Counted from the first letter of the stretch, positions 1-10,627 are shown. The stretch is DNA of 64,000 nt from an uncultured delta proteobacterium (GCA_947259215.1 CAMYLJ010000017.1:1-64000), one strand, 5' to 3'. Notes: generated by a model from the sequence alone, not told the origin. Numbers and translations are program-made.

Positions 1-99
1 CTGATCACGCCGATCGCCATGGACAAGGAGCTGCGCTTCGCCATCCGTGAGGGTGGCCGGACCGTCGGCGCCGGCGTCGTGGCCGAGATCCTGGAGTAG
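1..99 (+). CDS. tuf: Elongation factor Tu, C-terminal 32 residues (partial)
   Basis: The first 33 codons of the window are open in frame 1 and end at TAG. They encode the end of EF-Tu domain 3, with the family's typical terminal motif [18 protein letters not shown]-Tu is the GTPase that delivers aminoacyl-tRNA to the ribosomal A site. The gene starts left of the window, so its GTPase domain cannot be inspected. It lies 15 nt upstream of rpsJ, the usual place for a tuf copy at the end of the str operon, so cotranscription with the S10 genes is likely. Confidence 0.95.
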   Translation: MITPIAMDKELRFAIREGGRTVGAGVVAEILE

Positions 100-114
100 G
101 GACGGGACACAACC

Positions 115-432
115 ATGGCCGAGATGAACGCGCAGAAGATCCGGATCCGCATGAAGGCCTACGACTTCAAGCTGCTCGACCAGAGCGCCGGGGAGATCGT
201 GGACACGGCCATGCGCACCGGTGCCCGGGTGGCGGGTCCGATTCCGCTGCCCACCGTGATCAACAAGTACACGGTCCTCCGCGGGCCGAACATCGACAAG
301 AAGTCGCGGGAGCAGTTCGAGACGCGAACGCACAAGCGCTTGATCGACATCCTCGACCCCACGCCCCAGACGGTGGACGCGCTGATGAAGCTGGAGCTGG
401 CGGCGGGCGTGGACGTGGAGATCAAGCTTTAG
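115..432 (+). CDS. rpsJ: 30S ribosomal protein uS10
   Basis: uS10 sits in the head of the 30S subunit; in many bacteria it also acts as NusE in transcription antitermination. The 105-residue product matches the usual length. It carries the conserved core [13 protein letters not shown] near the N terminus, PLPT in the middle loop, and the conserved THKRLIDI region followed by [22 protein letters not shown] at the C-terminal end. ATG is preceded by a purine-rich GGGACGGGA. It is the first gene of the S10 series. The next gene is rplD rather than the expected rplC, with only six bases between them. Confidence 0.97.
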   Translation: MAEMNAQKIRIRMKAYDFKLLDQSAGEIVDTAMRTGARVAGPIPLPTVINKYTVLRGPNIDKKSREQFETRTHKRLIDILDPTPQTVDALMKLELAAGVDVEIKL

Positions 433-438
433 GGAATC

Positions 439-1095
439 ATGGGAATGGCCTCGGTGGACGTCGTCACGCAGGAGAACAAGAAGGCGGGGAGCCTGGACCT
501 CGCGCCGGGGGTCTTCCAGGCCCCGGTGCGGACCCACCTGCTGCACGCCGAGGTGCGCCGCCAGCTGGCGGCCCGGCGCCGCGGGACCCACGCCACCAAG
601 AACCGCTCGGCGGTTTCGGGTGGCGGGCGCAAGCCCTGGCGCCAGAAGGGCACCGGGCGGGCGCGGCAAGGCACCATCCGCGCGCCCCAGTGGGCCGGCG
701 GAGGTGCGGTCTTCGGTCCCGTTCCGCGCGGCCACGCTCACGCCGTGCCCAAGAAGATGCGTCGGGCCGCACTGGTCTCGGCCCTGTCCCAGAAGCTGGC
801 GGACGGCGGGCTGGTGGTGCTGGATGCGCTGTCCTTCCCCGACGGCAAGACCCGCCAGGCGGCGGCGGCGCTGGCCGCCCTCGGCCTGGCGGAGGCCCGG
901 GTGCTGCTGGTGACCGCGGATCGCGATGCCTCGCTGGAGCGCGCGACCCGAAACCTGCCCGGCGTCCGGATGCTGCCGGCAGGGGGACTCAACGTGTACG
1001 ACGCACTGTGGGCGTCCCACGTGGTGCTCACGCGGGACGCGGTGGCCGCGGTCGAGTCGCGGCTGGCCGGTTCTTCGAAGGAGGCGCGGGCGTGA
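439..1095 (+). CDS. rplD: 50S ribosomal protein uL4
   Basis: uL4 lines the polypeptide exit tunnel, and in some proteobacteria it represses the S10 operon. The 218-residue product has the hallmark basic loop [18 protein letters not shown] around residues 55-72 and the globular C-terminal fold ending at VESRLAG. ATG at 439 is used here; an in-frame ATG two codons later (445) is an alternative. The gene follows rpsJ directly where rplC normally intervenes, and its TGA overlaps the GTG start of rplW by three bases. Confidence 0.95.
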   Translation: MGMASVDVVTQENKKAGSLDLAPGVFQAPVRTHLLHAEVRRQLAARRRGTHATKNRSAVSGGGRKPWRQKGTGRARQGTIRAPQWAGGGAVFGPVPRGHAHAVPKKMRRAALVSALSQKLADGGLVVLDALSFPDGKTRQAAAALAALGLAEARVLLVTADRDASLERATRNLPGVRMLPAGGLNVYDALWASHVVLTRDAVAAVESRLAGSSKEARA

Positions 1096-1379
1096 ACGTC
1101 CACGAGGTGATCCGCCGCCCGCTGGTGACGGAGAAGAGCACGATCGCGCGGGAGGAAGCGAACGTCGTGACGTTCGCCGTGGAGCCGGCCGCCAACAAGG
1201 TCGAGATCCAGCGTGCGGTCGAGGAGCTCTTCCAGGTGAGCGTGGTCTCGGTCCGCACCATGCGCATGCCGCGGAAGAGCCGCCGGGTAGGCAAGTTCCT
1301 CGGGCGCCGGCCCGAGTGGAAGAAGGCGATCGTGCAGCTGGCCGAAGGCCAGTCGATCGAATTCTTCGAGGGAGTCTAG
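1092..1379 (+). CDS. rplW: 50S ribosomal protein uL23
   Basis: uL23 lies at the tunnel exit and docks trigger factor, SRP and SecYEG. The 95-residue product begins with a GTG codon that overlaps the rplD stop, a typical translational-coupling arrangement. Recognisable elements are RRPLVTEKS near the N terminus, [20 protein letters not shown] in the middle, and the basic hairpin [23 protein letters not shown]. Length and order (uL4-uL23-uL2) are standard. Confidence 0.95.
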   Translation: MNVHEVIRRPLVTEKSTIAREEANVVTFAVEPAANKVEIQRAVEELFQVSVVSVRTMRMPRKSRRVGKFLGRRPEWKKAIVQLAEGQSIEFFEGV

Positions 1380-1385
1380 GGCGCG

Positions 1386-2213
1386 ATGCCGAAGAACTAC
1401 AAGCCGACCTCCGCGGGCCGCCGCGGGATGAGCGCCGCGGATTTTGGCGCCGTCACGCGCGGCAGGCCCGAGCGTTCGTTGGTCGAGGGTGCGATCGCCA
1501 AGAGCGGCGGCCGCAACCACCACGGTCGCGTCACGGTCTGGAGCCGCGGGGGAGGCCACAAGCGCCGCTACCGCCGGATCGACTTCCGCCGCGAGAAGAC
1601 CGGGGTGCCCGCCAAGGTGGCCTCCATCGAGTACGACCCGAACCGCTCGGCCCACATCGCGCTGCTGCACTACCGGGACGGCGAGAAGCGCTACATCCTG
1701 GCGCCCGAGGGTGTGCGCGTCGGCGACGAGCTCATGAGCGGGCCCGCCGCGGAGCTCCGGCCGGGCAACACCCTGCCGCTGGCGAACCTGCCCCTCGGCT
1801 CGGTGGTTCACGCCGTGGAGATGAAGGCCGGAAAGGGTGCGCAGCTGGTGCGCTCCGCCGGCGCGTCGGCGCAGCTGATGGCGCGCGAGGGTCGCTACGC
1901 CACCCTGCGCATGCCGAGCGGCGAGATGCGCATGATCCACGTCTCCTGTCTGGCGACCCTGGGCCAGGTGGGGAACCTGGACCACGAGAACGTGAGCGTG
2001 GGCAAGGCCGGGCGGGCGCGTTGGGTCGGACGCCGGCCGATCGTGCGCGGCGTCGCCATGAACCCCGTCGACCACCCCATGGGTGGCGGCGAGGGCCGTT
2101 CCTCGGGCGGGCGGCATCCCTGCACGCCCTGGGGCAAGCCCACCAAAGGCCACAAGACGCGGAAGAAGAGCCGCTCCGACAAGTACATCGTGAAGCGCCG
2201 GGGGAAGAAGTAG
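1386..2213 (+). CDS. rplB: 50S ribosomal protein uL2
   Basis: uL2 is needed for subunit joining and supports the peptidyl-transferase centre. The 275-residue product shows the N-terminal [10 protein letters not shown] and [22 protein letters not shown] segments. Its C-terminal motif [13 protein letters not shown] retains the conserved Asp-His pair, with Met where many species have a second His. It ends in a Lys/Arg-rich tail. The stop TAG abuts the ATG of rpsS with no spacer. Confidence 0.97.
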   Translation: MPKNYKPTSAGRRGMSAADFGAVTRGRPERSLVEGAIAKSGGRNHHGRVTVWSRGGGHKRRYRRIDFRREKTGVPAKVASIEYDPNRSAHIALLHYRDGEKRYILAPEGVRVGDELMSGPAAELRPGNTLPLANLPLGSVVHAVEMKAGKGAQLVRSAGASAQLMAREGRYATLRMPSGEMRMIHVSCLATLGQVGNLDHENVSVGKAGRARWVGRRPIVRGVAMNPVDHPMGGGEGRSSGGRHPCTPWGKPTKGHKTRKKSRSDKYIVKRRGKK

Positions 2214-2492
2214 ATGTCGCGCTCCCTTCGCAAGGGTCCCTTCGTCGACGTGAGCCTGCAGCGCAAGGTGGACCGTCTGATGCGCTCCGGCTCGAAGCAG
2301 GTCATCAAGACCTGGTCTCGCCGCTCGATGATCACTCCCGAGTTCGTCGGACTCACGTTCCACGTGCACAACGGCAAGCTCTTCATGCCCGTGTTCGTGA
2401 CCGAGAACATGGTCGGGCACCGGTTGGGCGAGTTCGCTCCGACGCGGAAGTTCACGGGCCACTCGACGGACAGGAAGGTCAAGACCAGGTAG
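2214..2492 (+). CDS. rpsS: 30S ribosomal protein uS19
   Basis: uS19 forms a head complex with uS13 and contacts the A-site finger. The 92-residue product has the diagnostic [12 protein letters not shown] start, the [23 protein letters not shown] core and the [12 protein letters not shown] end. Its ATG immediately follows the rplB stop, so its translation is probably coupled to rplB. Confidence 0.97.
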   Translation: MSRSLRKGPFVDVSLQRKVDRLMRSGSKQVIKTWSRRSMITPEFVGLTFHVHNGKLFMPVFVTENMVGHRLGEFAPTRKFTGHSTDRKVKTR

Positions 2493-2496
2493 CGCG

Positions 2497-2850
2497 ATGG
2501 AGATGGAAGTCCGGGCTCAGCTCAACAACTACCGGGTCAGCGCACACAAGGCGCGGCTGGTAGCGGACCAGATCCGCGGCAAGGGCGTGGAGGACGCGCT
2601 CGTGACCCTGGATCTCTCGACCCGGCGCGTGGCGAAGCCCATCGCCAAGCTGGTGCGCTCGGCGGTGGCCAACGCCGAGCAGAAGAACGAGCGCAGCAAG
2701 GCCGGTATCGACCTCGACAACCTGGTCGTGCACACGATCCTGGTGGACGAGGGGACGAGCATGTGGCGGATCCGGGCCCGGGCCCATGGACGCGCCGCCT
2801 GGATCAACAAACGAACCAGCAACATCACCGTGGTGCTGGCGGAGCGCTGA
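2497..2850 (+). CDS. rplV: 50S ribosomal protein uL22
   Basis: uL22 contributes the extended loop at the exit-tunnel constriction where macrolides bind. The 117-residue product carries VSAHKARLVADQIRGK at the N terminus, KLVRSAVANAEQ in the middle, and the arginine-rich loop MWRIRARAHGRAAWINKRTSNITVVL at the C terminus. A second in-frame ATG two codons downstream is an equally possible start. Confidence 0.96.
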   Translation: MEMEVRAQLNNYRVSAHKARLVADQIRGKGVEDALVTLDLSTRRVAKPIAKLVRSAVANAEQKNERSKAGIDLDNLVVHTILVDEGTSMWRIRARAHGRAAWINKRTSNITVVLAER

Positions 2851-2865
2851 GGGCGGGAGACGAGC

Positions 2866-3546
2866 GTGGGACAGAAAGTTCATCCCTACGGATTCCGGCT
2901 GGGCACCCTCTACGGGTGGCAGTCCAACTGGTTCGCGGAGCGCAACTACGGGCCCGCGCTGCATGAGGACCTGCGGATCCGGGAGTTCATCAAGAAGAAG
3001 CTCTATCACGCGGGGATCTCGCGGGTGGTGATCGAGCGCACTGGCGAGAAGCTGGTGGTCAACATCCACACGGCGCGCCCGGGCATCCTGATCGGCAAGC
3101 GGGGCGCCGAGGTCGAGAGCCTGCGCAAGGAGCTCTCGGGGTACTCGGACAAGGAGATCTTCATCAACATCAAGGAGATCCGGAAGGCCGAGCTGGACGC
3201 GCAGCTGGTGGCCGAGAACGTCGCCTTGCAGCTGGAGCGCCGGGTGGCGTTCCGCCGCGCCATGAAGAAGGCGGTGATCTCGACCATGAAGTTCGGCGCC
3301 GGCGGGATCCGCATCCAGTGTGCCGGCCGTCTGGGCGGCGCCGAGATGGGCCGCCGCGAGTGGTACCGCGAGGGCCGTGTGCCCCTGCACACGCTCCGCG
3401 CCCACGTCGACTACGGGTTCGCCCAGGCCAAGACCACGTACGGCGTGATCGGCGTGAAGTGCTGGGTCTTCAAGGGCGACGTCACGGACAGGGAGATGCG
3501 CACCGGCGCCCTGGCCGAGCGCTTCTCCGACGATCAGCCGAGGTAG
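2866..3546 (+). CDS. rpsC: 30S ribosomal protein uS3
   Basis: uS3 forms part of the mRNA entry channel and its helicase centre. The 226-residue product starts at GTG after a GGGCGGGAGA ribosome-binding stretch and begins with the invariant [15 protein letters not shown]-type domain includes [20 protein letters not shown], and the C-terminal domain has [26 protein letters not shown]. Length is normal, with a short DDQPR end instead of a long acidic tail. Confidence 0.97.
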   Translation: MGQKVHPYGFRLGTLYGWQSNWFAERNYGPALHEDLRIREFIKKKLYHAGISRVVIERTGEKLVVNIHTARPGILIGKRGAEVESLRKELSGYSDKEIFINIKEIRKAELDAQLVAENVALQLERRVAFRRAMKKAVISTMKFGAGGIRIQCAGRLGGAEMGRREWYREGRVPLHTLRAHVDYGFAQAKTTYGVIGVKCWVFKGDVTDREMRTGALAERFSDDQPR

Positions 3547-3558
3547 CAGAGGTCCACC

Positions 3559-3975
3559 ATGCTTCAGCCCAAGAAGGTCAAGCATCGCAAGGTCCACAAG
3601 GGCCGCATGCGCGGAAAGGCGCACCGAGGCAGCGTGCTGTCGTTCGGGGACTACGGCCTCCAGGCCACCTCGTGCGGCCGCCTCACGGCGCGCCAGATCG
3701 AGGCGGCCCGGATCGCCATGACCCGGCACGTCAAGCGCGGCGGCAAGGTCTGGATCCGGGTCTTCCCCGACAAGCCCGTGACCAAGAAGCCCGCGGAGAC
3801 CCGCATGGGCAAGGGCAAGGGGAACCCGGAGGAGTGGGTGGCCGTCGTGAGGCCGGGCCGGATCCTCTACGAGATGGAAGGCGTCAACGAGAAGATCGCT
3901 CGTGAGGCCCTGCGGCTGGCGGCCCACAAGCTCTCGATCCCCACCCGCATCGTGGTGCGCGAGGAGGCGGCATGA
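3559..3975 (+). CDS. rplP: 50S ribosomal protein uL16
   Basis: uL16 is placed late in 50S assembly and positions A-site tRNA. The 138-residue product starts [11 protein letters not shown] and carries [13 protein letters not shown], the conserved [34 protein letters not shown] and the [15 protein letters not shown] motif. Its stop overlaps the ATG of rpmC by four bases. Confidence 0.97.
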   Translation: MLQPKKVKHRKVHKGRMRGKAHRGSVLSFGDYGLQATSCGRLTARQIEAARIAMTRHVKRGGKVWIRVFPDKPVTKKPAETRMGKGKGNPEEWVAVVRPGRILYEMEGVNEKIAREALRLAAHKLSIPTRIVVREEAA

Positions 3976-4169
3976 AGGCCGGGGAGCTGCGGGATCTGAG
4001 TCTCGAGGAGCTGGGGGCCAAGGCTCGGGAGCTGCAGAACGAGATCTTCAATGCGCGGGTGCGTCACGCCACCGGCCAGCTCGAGGACACCGCCCGGATC
4101 GGGCGGCTGCGTCGGGACCTGGCCCGGGCGGAGACGGTGCTGCGCGAGAAGCACGAGGCGCAGGCGTGA
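3972..4169 (+). CDS. rpmC: 50S ribosomal protein uL29
   Basis: uL29 sits at the tunnel exit next to uL23. The 65-residue helical hairpin protein begins [39 protein letters not shown], a clear family match in sequence and length. The ATG overlaps the rplP stop as ATGA, and the uL29 stop in turn overlaps the GTG of rpsQ. Confidence 0.95.
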   Translation: MKAGELRDLSLEELGAKARELQNEIFNARVRHATGQLEDTARIGRLRRDLARAETVLREKHEAQA

Positions 4170-4420
4170 AAAAGCGAGGCAATCGGCGAATGCTGGTCGG
4201 TACGGTCGTGAGCGACGGCATGGACAAGACCGTGGTCGTGCGGGTCGAGCGGCTGGTGCGCGACCCTCGGTACCACAAGTTCGTGCGGCGTCGCGCCAAG
4301 TTCATGGCGCACGACGAGAGCAATTCGTGCGCAATCGGGGATCAGGTGCAGATCGTGGAGCACCGTCCCGTGTCGAAACGGAAGCGCTGGAAGGTCCAGG
4401 CGACGCTGGCCAAGGCGTAG
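4166..4420 (+). CDS. rpsQ: 30S ribosomal protein uS17
   Basis: uS17 is a primary 16S rRNA-binding OB-fold protein of the 30S body. The 84-residue product is read from GTG at 4166, which overlaps the rpmC stop. It contains [35 protein letters not shown] and the conserved [21 protein letters not shown] longer in-frame extension upstream exists but lies inside rpmC, so it was not used. Confidence 0.95.
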   Translation: MKKRGNRRMLVGTVVSDGMDKTVVVRVERLVRDPRYHKFVRRRAKFMAHDESNSCAIGDQVQIVEHRPVSKRKRWKVQATLAKA

Positions 4421-4439
4421 GCCGCGAGGAGTCGAGTTC

Positions 4440-4808
4440 GTGATTCAGACGGAGTCCACGCTCCAGGTCGCCGACAACTCGGGCGCCCGCAAGGTTTCCT
4501 GCATCAAGGTGCTGGGAGGCTCGAAGCGCAAGTACGCCTCGATCGGCGACGTCATCGTGGTGTCGGTGAAGGAGGCGATCCCGAACGCCCGGGTGAAGAA
4601 GGGCGAGGTGCGGAAGGCCGTGGTCGTGCGGACGGCCAAGGGCATCGGCCGGCCGGACGGGACCTACATCAAGTTCGACGAGAACGCGGCGGTGCTGATC
4701 GACAACCAGAACGAACCGATCGGGACCCGCATCTTCGGACCGGTGGCGCGCGAGCTGCGAGCTCGGCGCTTCATGAAGATCATCTCGCTCGCGCCGGAGG
4801 TGTTGTGA
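4440..4808 (+). CDS. rplN: 50S ribosomal protein uL14
   Basis: uL14 forms inter-subunit bridge B8 and binds the silencing factor RsfS. The 122-residue product begins at GTG (preceded by GAGGAG) with [28 protein letters not shown]. It ends in the standard [24 protein letters not shown]. Its TGA overlaps the next ATG by one base. That next gene is rplE; the rplX gene that normally stands here is absent. Confidence 0.97.
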   Translation: MIQTESTLQVADNSGARKVSCIKVLGGSKRKYASIGDVIVVSVKEAIPNARVKKGEVRKAVVVRTAKGIGRPDGTYIKFDENAAVLIDNQNEPIGTRIFGPVARELRARRFMKIISLAPEVL

Positions 4809-5350
4809 TGGAGGCGCGGCTCTTCCACCGCTACCGGGATGACGTGCGCGGCCGGCTCTCCCAGGAGTTCGGCTACCGCAACGTCCACCAGGTCCCGCAG
4901 CTGACGAAGATCGTCGTCAACATGGGTGTGGGCGAAGCGACGCAGAATCCGAAGCTGGTGGACAACGCGGTCGAGGAGCTGTCGCTGATCACGGGCCAGA
5001 AGCCGGTGGTGCGGCGCGCCCGCAAGTCCGTTGCCAACTTCAAGCTGCGCCAGGGCCAGCCCATCGGGGCCACCGTCACGTTGCGCGGCGTGCGCATGTG
5101 GGAGTTCTTCGACCGGCTCGTGAACGTGGCGCTCCCGCGCGTGCGCGACTTCAAGGGCGTTTCGGCCAAGGCCTTCGACGGCCGCGGCAACTTCACCCTG
5201 GGCGTTCGCGAGCAGATCATCTTTCCCGAGGTCGACTACGACAAGGTCGAGCGCATCACGGGAATGAACATCACGGTGTGCACCACGGCACAGACCGACG
5301 CCGAAGCCAAGGCGTTGCTCTCGCACCTGGGCATGCCGTTCCCCAGCTAG
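4808..5350 (+). CDS. rplE: 50S ribosomal protein uL5
   Basis: uL5 binds 5S rRNA in the central protuberance. The 180-residue product includes the conserved [11 protein letters not shown] near residue 35, [26 protein letters not shown] and the C-terminal [27 protein letters not shown] at 4808 is chosen; a GTG one codon upstream is possible. It directly follows rplN and directly precedes rpsH, so both rplX and rpsN are missing around it. Confidence 0.95.
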   Translation: MEARLFHRYRDDVRGRLSQEFGYRNVHQVPQLTKIVVNMGVGEATQNPKLVDNAVEELSLITGQKPVVRRARKSVANFKLRQGQPIGATVTLRGVRMWEFFDRLVNVALPRVRDFKGVSAKAFDGRGNFTLGVREQIIFPEVDYDKVERITGMNITVCTTAQTDAEAKALLSHLGMPFPS

Positions 5351-5363
5351 GAGTCCGTTCGAG

Positions 5364-5759
5364 ATGATGACCGACCCCGTCTCCGACATGCTCGCCCGAA
5401 TCCGCAACGCCCAGCAGGCGCGGCACGCCGAGATGGCCTGCCCGTCGTCGAAGCTGAAGCTGGCCGTGGCCAAGGTGATGTCCCAGTGCGGCTACCTGGG
5501 CGACGTGCGGGTCGAAGCCCGGGAGGGCAGGCCGATCCTGGTGGCGAGCCTGCGGTACGACGCCGACGGCGATCCCCTGATCGATGGGCTGCGCCGCGTG
5601 AGCCGTCCCGGGCGTCGGGTCTACGTCGGAGCCGACGAAATCGGGAGCGTCCGCAACGGCCTGGGTACGGCCGTGCTCTCCACGTCCAAGGGCGTCGTGT
5701 CGGACAAGGTGGCCCGCACCGAGTCCGTCGGCGGCGAGGTCCTCTGCGAGGTCTGGTAG
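5364..5759 (+). CDS. rpsH: 30S ribosomal protein uS8
   Basis: uS8 is a primary binder of the 16S central domain and, in enterics, the spc operon repressor. The 131-residue product starts MMTDPVSDMLARIRNAQQARH, with two adjacent ATG codons. It ends with the conserved STSKGVVSDKVARTESVGGEVLCEVW. An AGGAG ten bases upstream overlaps the region of the rplE stop codon. Confidence 0.96.
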   Translation: MMTDPVSDMLARIRNAQQARHAEMACPSSKLKLAVAKVMSQCGYLGDVRVEAREGRPILVASLRYDADGDPLIDGLRRVSRPGRRVYVGADEIGSVRNGLGTAVLSTSKGVVSDKVARTESVGGEVLCEVW

Positions 5760-5761
5760 GC

Positions 5762-6316
5762 ATGTCACGCATCGGAAAACAGCCGATCCCGATCCCCAGC
5801 GGCGTCAGCGTGGACGTGCGTGAGGGAGCGGTCCAGGTGAAGGGTCCGAAGGGCCAGCTCTCCCAGCTGATCCCGCAGCGGATCGCCATGGACGTGGCCG
5901 ACGGTCGCGTGAGCTTCCGGCGTCCCGACGACCGCAAGCCCACCCGCGCCCTCCACGGCCTGGCCCGCGCACTGGTGGCCAACATGGTGCAGGGCGTGAC
6001 CGAGGGGTTCGCCAAGCAGCTGGAGATCCACGGCGTCGGCTGGCGCGGCGAGGTGAGCGGCAAGACGCTCAAGCTGAGCGTCGGCTATTCGCATCCGGTC
6101 GAGATGGCCATCCCGAACGGGATCCAGATTTCGGTGGAAAAGAACACCGAGCTCAAGGTCGAGGGCATCGACAAGCAGGCGGTGGGGCAGTTCGCCGCGG
6201 AAGTGCGGCGCGTGCGGCCGCCGGAGCCCTACAAGGGCAAGGGCATCCGTTACGCCGACGAGTACGTCCGCCGCAAGGTGGGCAAGGCCGGCGCGACCGG
6301 TGGAGCGGGGGCATGA
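5762..6316 (+). CDS. rplF: 50S ribosomal protein uL6
   Basis: uL6 lies near the factor-binding site of the 50S subunit. The 184-residue product begins [19 protein letters not shown] and has the second-domain motif [26 protein letters not shown]. The signature [25 protein letters not shown] is near the end. The start codon at 5762 lies two bases after the rpsH stop; its own stop overlaps the rplR start. Confidence 0.96.
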   Translation: MSRIGKQPIPIPSGVSVDVREGAVQVKGPKGQLSQLIPQRIAMDVADGRVSFRRPDDRKPTRALHGLARALVANMVQGVTEGFAKQLEIHGVGWRGEVSGKTLKLSVGYSHPVEMAIPNGIQISVEKNTELKVEGIDKQAVGQFAAEVRRVRPPEPYKGKGIRYADEYVRRKVGKAGATGGAGA

Positions 6317-6681
6317 AGCGCAAGATCCGCAGTCGCACACGAGCCCAGTGGGTCCAGCGCCGCACGCGCGTCGCGCGCGGCATGCAGCGATCCGAGCGCA
6401 CGCGACTCACGGTCTATCGCAGCGCGCGGCACATCTACGCGCAGCTGGTGGATCCGATCAGCGGCCGCACCCTGGTCAGCGTCTCCACCCGCAGCGGAGG
6501 CCTCGGCGAAGGTGGGGACGGCGGCAAGGTGGAAGCCGCGCGGCGCGTGGGCAAGGCCATCGCCGAGCGGGCCCGCGAGAAGCAGATCGAGGAAGTGGTC
6601 TTCAACCGCAACGGGTTCCTCTTCCACGGGCGCGTGAAGGCGTTGGCCGAAGCCGCCCGTGAAGCGGGCCTACGGTTCTGA
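6313..6681 (+). CDS. rplR: 50S ribosomal protein uL18
   Basis: uL18 delivers 5S rRNA to the 50S subunit. The 122-residue product has a basic N terminus, [31 protein letters not shown], an [46 protein letters not shown] core and the normal C terminus. The ATG overlaps the rplF stop as ATGA. Confidence 0.96.
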   Translation: MKRKIRSRTRAQWVQRRTRVARGMQRSERTRLTVYRSARHIYAQLVDPISGRTLVSVSTRSGGLGEGGDGGKVEAARRVGKAIAERAREKQIEEVVFNRNGFLFHGRVKALAEAAREAGLRF

Positions 6682-6688
6682 GGTCGCG

Positions 6689-7177
6689 ATGAAGCGAGAG
6701 CAGATCAATCCGAACGAATATGACCTGACCGACCGCGTCATCCACATCAATCGGGTGGCGAAGGTCGTGAAGGGCGGACGCCGGTTCAGCTTCAGCGCCC
6801 TGGTGGTGGTGGGCGACGGTGCCGGGATCGTGGGCGTGGGCCTCGGCAAGGCCCACGAGGTGCCCGAGGCGATCCGCAAGGGCGTGGACCGGGCGCGCAA
6901 GAGCCTGATCCGCGTGCCCCTGCAGGGCGGCACCCTGCCCCACGAGGTCACCGGTCGCTTCGGCGCGGGCCGCGTGCTGCTGAAGCCCGCTTCGGCCGGA
7001 ACCGGCGTGATCGCCGGCGGGCCGGTGCGAGCGGTGGTGGAGTCGGCGGGCGTGACGGACATCCTGACCAAGACGTTGGGAACCAACAACCCGCACAACG
7101 TGGTGAACGCCACCATCGCCGGGCTCGAAGACCTGCGCGACCCCGAAGAGCGTGCGGCCGAGCTGGGAGTCGGGTGA
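6689..7177 (+). CDS. rpsE: 30S ribosomal protein uS5
   Basis: uS5 is part of the mRNA entry channel and the accuracy centre. The 162-residue product starts at the ATG giving [23 protein letters not shown]; an upstream in-frame ATG at 6659 lies within rplR and is disfavoured. Conserved stretches are [31 protein letters not shown] and the C-terminal domain [22 protein letters not shown]. Its stop overlaps the rpmD start. Confidence 0.96.
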   Translation: MKREQINPNEYDLTDRVIHINRVAKVVKGGRRFSFSALVVVGDGAGIVGVGLGKAHEVPEAIRKGVDRARKSLIRVPLQGGTLPHEVTGRFGAGRVLLKPASAGTGVIAGGPVRAVVESAGVTDILTKTLGTNNPHNVVNATIAGLEDLRDPEERAAELGVG

Positions 7178-7362
7178 TGGCGGACGCCGGCCAGATCCGC
7201 GTGACCCTGGTACGCAGCCCGATCGGCTACGACCGCCGCCAGCGGAGCACCCTGGCGGGTCTCGGCCTGCGGCGGCTGCGACAGACGGTGCAGGTCCCGA
7301 ACCAGCCCGCGGTGCGCGGAATGATCGACAAGGTGCGGCACCTGGTCGAGGTGGAGGAGTAG
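7177..7362 (+). CDS. rpmD: 50S ribosomal protein uL30
   Basis: uL30 is a small 50S protein of the spc operon, absent from some bacterial lineages. The 61-residue product [34 protein letters not shown] continues into the conserved [19 protein letters not shown] at 7177 overlaps the rpsE stop; a GTG one codon earlier is the alternative. Confidence 0.95.
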   Translation: MADAGQIRVTLVRSPIGYDRRQRSTLAGLGLRRLRQTVQVPNQPAVRGMIDKVRHLVEVEE

Positions 7363-7366
7363 CAGG

Positions 7367-7806
7367 ATGCTCGATCGGCTCAAGCCGAATCCGGGCTCGC
7401 GGCGGCGGCCCAAGCGCGTCGGGCGCGGTCCGGGCTCGGGTCGGGGCAAGACCTCCACCCGGGGCGTGAAGGGTCAGGGGAAGCGCTCCCCCGGGCGCGA
7501 GGTCCCGGTGTACTTCGAGGGCGGCCAGATGCCGCTCGCGCGTCGGATTCCCAAGCGCGGCTTCCACAACCGCAGCCGCGTGGTGTGTGAGGTGGTGAAC
7601 GTGGGGCGCCTGGCCCAGCTCGGCGACGGCGCCACGGTGGATCGCGAGGTCCTGGCCAAGGCCGGCCTGATCCACGGCTCCGGAGCGCCCGTCAAGCTGC
7701 TGGCCGAAGGCGACCCGCCCAAGAACCTCAGCGTGAACGTGCAGCGAATCAGCGCGGCGGCCCGCCAGAAGATCGAGGCCGCCGGTGGAAAGGTGGAGCT
7801 GGTCAA

Positions 7807-7810
<4 letters not shown>
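7367..7810 (+). CDS. rplO: 50S ribosomal protein uL15
   Basis: uL15 is a late-assembly 50S protein with a long basic extension. The 147-residue product has the glycine/arginine-rich N terminus RRRPKRVGRGPGSGRGKTSTRGVKGQGKRS, then PVYFEGGQMPLARRIPKRGFHN, and a C-terminal domain ending KIEAAGGKVELVK. Its stop overlaps the GTG start of secY. Confidence 0.96.
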
Positions 7811-9113
<1,303 letters not shown>

Positions 9114-9117
<4 letters not shown>

Positions 9118-9683
9118 CGGCGTCGCGACTCCTGCTGCTGGGACCGCCGGGCGCCGGCAAGGGCACCCAGGCCAAGCTGCTGGTGGAGCGCCTGCAGGTC
9201 CCGCAGATCTCCACCGGGGACATGTTGCGCGCCGCCGTCGCCAGCGGCAGCGAGGTGGGCAAGCGCGCCCAGGGCTACATGGATCGCGGCGATCTGGTTC
9301 CCGACGAGGTCGTGATCGGCGTGGCCGAGGAGCGCCTGGCCCGGGCGGACGCGGAGAAGGGCTTCATCCTGGACGGATTCCCGCGCACCGCGGCTCAGGC
9401 CGATGCGCTCGACCGCCTGCTGGAGCGCCGGGGCACGCCGCTCGAGCGCTGCCTCTGCATGGTGGTGGCCGACGACGAGCTGGTGAGCCGGCTGCTGAAG
9501 CGCGCGGAGCTCGAGGGGCGCTCGGACGACGACGAGGAGACCGTGCGCAATCGGATGCGGGTGTATCGGGAGCAGACTGCCCCGCTGATCGACCACTACC
9601 GCGGGCTCGGCGTGCTGCGTGAAGTGGACGGCCTCGGCAGCGTCGAGGACATCGCCTCGCGGATCGAAGAGGCATTGGCGTGA
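9114..9683 (+). CDS. adk: Adenylate kinase (short form)
   Basis: Adenylate kinase converts ATP and AMP to two ADP in the cytoplasm. The 189-residue product has the P-loop GPPGAGKGT at residues 10-18, the AMP-binding [19 protein letters not shown], and the late [21 protein letters not shown]. The lid is short and has no zinc-binding cysteines, so it is the short bacterial form. Its ATG overlaps the secY stop, and its own stop overlaps map. Confidence 0.95.
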
Positions 9684-10471
9684 TGGCGTACGGCGATCGC
9701 ATCACGGTGAAGACCCGTCGCGAGCTCGAGCGGATGCGCGAGGCAGCCCGCCACGTGGGCGAGATCCTGCTGGAGCTCCGCGAGCTGGCGAAGCCCGGAG
9801 TGACCACCGCGGAGCTGGATCGCGCCGCCGAGCGCTCGATCGAGCGCCGGGGCGTTGTGTCGTCCTTCAAGGGCTACGGGCCCCACGGCCTGCCCCAGTA
9901 CCCCGCCTCGGTCTGCATCTCCGTGAACGAAGAGATCGTGCACGGGATCCCGGGGCCGCGGGTGCTGGAGGATGGAGACATCCTGAGCATGGACTTCGGC
10001 GTCTCGGTGGACGGCTGGCACGGCGACTCGGCGGTGACGGTCCCGATCGGCGAGATCAAGGAAGAGGCGCGCCGCCTGCTCGAGACGACCCGGGCGTCGC
10101 TCTACTGCGGCATCGAGGAGATGCTGTCGGGCAATCGCATCTCCGACATCGGAGCGGCGGTCCAGAAGCGGGCCGAGGGCGCCGGCTACTCCGTGGTGCG
10201 CCAGTTCGTGGGCCACGGCATCGGCCGCAAGCTGCACGAGCCGCCCCAGATCCCGAACTACGGGCCGGCCGGGAAGGGCGCGCGCATGCGGCCCGGAATG
10301 ACGTTCGCCATCGAGCCCATGGTCTGCGTGGGCAGCGCGGAGGTCGAGATGCTGGACGACGAGTGGACGGCGGTGACGGCCGACCGTTCCCTCTCGGCGC
10401 ATTTCGAGCACACGATCCTGGTGACCGAGCAGGGTCCCGAGGTGCTCACCAAGCTCGAGGGCTCCCACTAG
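9683..10471 (+). CDS. map: Methionine aminopeptidase, type I
   Basis: The enzyme removes the initiator methionine from nascent proteins. The 262-residue product contains the metal-site residues of the family: the two Asp in [16 protein letters not shown], the His in [16 protein letters not shown], Glu in AIEPMVC, and the last Glu in [17 protein letters not shown]. It has no N-terminal zinc finger extension. ATG at 9683 overlaps the adk stop. Next comes rpmJ, with the usual infA gene missing from the 20-nt gap. Confidence 0.95.
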   Translation: MAYGDRITVKTRRELERMREAARHVGEILLELRELAKPGVTTAELDRAAERSIERRGVVSSFKGYGPHGLPQYPASVCISVNEEIVHGIPGPRVLEDGDILSMDFGVSVDGWHGDSAVTVPIGEIKEEARRLLETTRASLYCGIEEMLSGNRISDIGAAVQKRAEGAGYSVVRQFVGHGIGRKLHEPPQIPNYGPAGKGARMRPGMTFAIEPMVCVGSAEVEMLDDEWTAVTADRSLSAHFEHTILVTEQGPEVLTKLEGSH

Positions 10472-10491
10472 GGAGCGATGGAGAGGACGAC

Positions 10492-10605
10492 GTGAAGGTT
10501 CGAGCGAGCGTCCGGAAGATGTGTGACAAGTGCCGGATCATCAAGCGGCGTGGGGTGATTCGCGTGATCTGCGACAACCCCAAGCACAAGCAGCGCCAGG
10601 GCTGA
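10492..10605 (+). CDS. rpmJ: 50S ribosomal protein bL36 (zinc-ribbon form)
   Basis: This 37-codon gene starts at GTG. The product [20 protein letters not shown] continues through [13 protein letters not shown]. Three Cys (positions 10, 13, 26) and one His (31) form the zinc ribbon of the C+ form. bL36 organises 23S rRNA near the L7/L12 stalk base. Position and length are typical of the alpha-operon border. Confidence 0.96.
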   Translation: MKVRASVRKMCDKCRIIKRRGVIRVICDNPKHKQRQG

Positions 10606-10627
10606 TCCGGGAGCGGAAGGAGACAAA

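Noticed and set aside
926-2563. Long plus-strand frame across rplD to rplV
   Set aside because: It overlaps five ribosomal protein genes in another frame and has low-complexity Arg/Pro/Gly composition.
10478-10495. Tiny frame ATG GAG AGG ACG ACG TGA before rpmJ as an infA remnant
   Set aside because: Five codons with no IF-1 similarity; the purine-rich stretch is adequately explained as the rpmJ ribosome-binding site.
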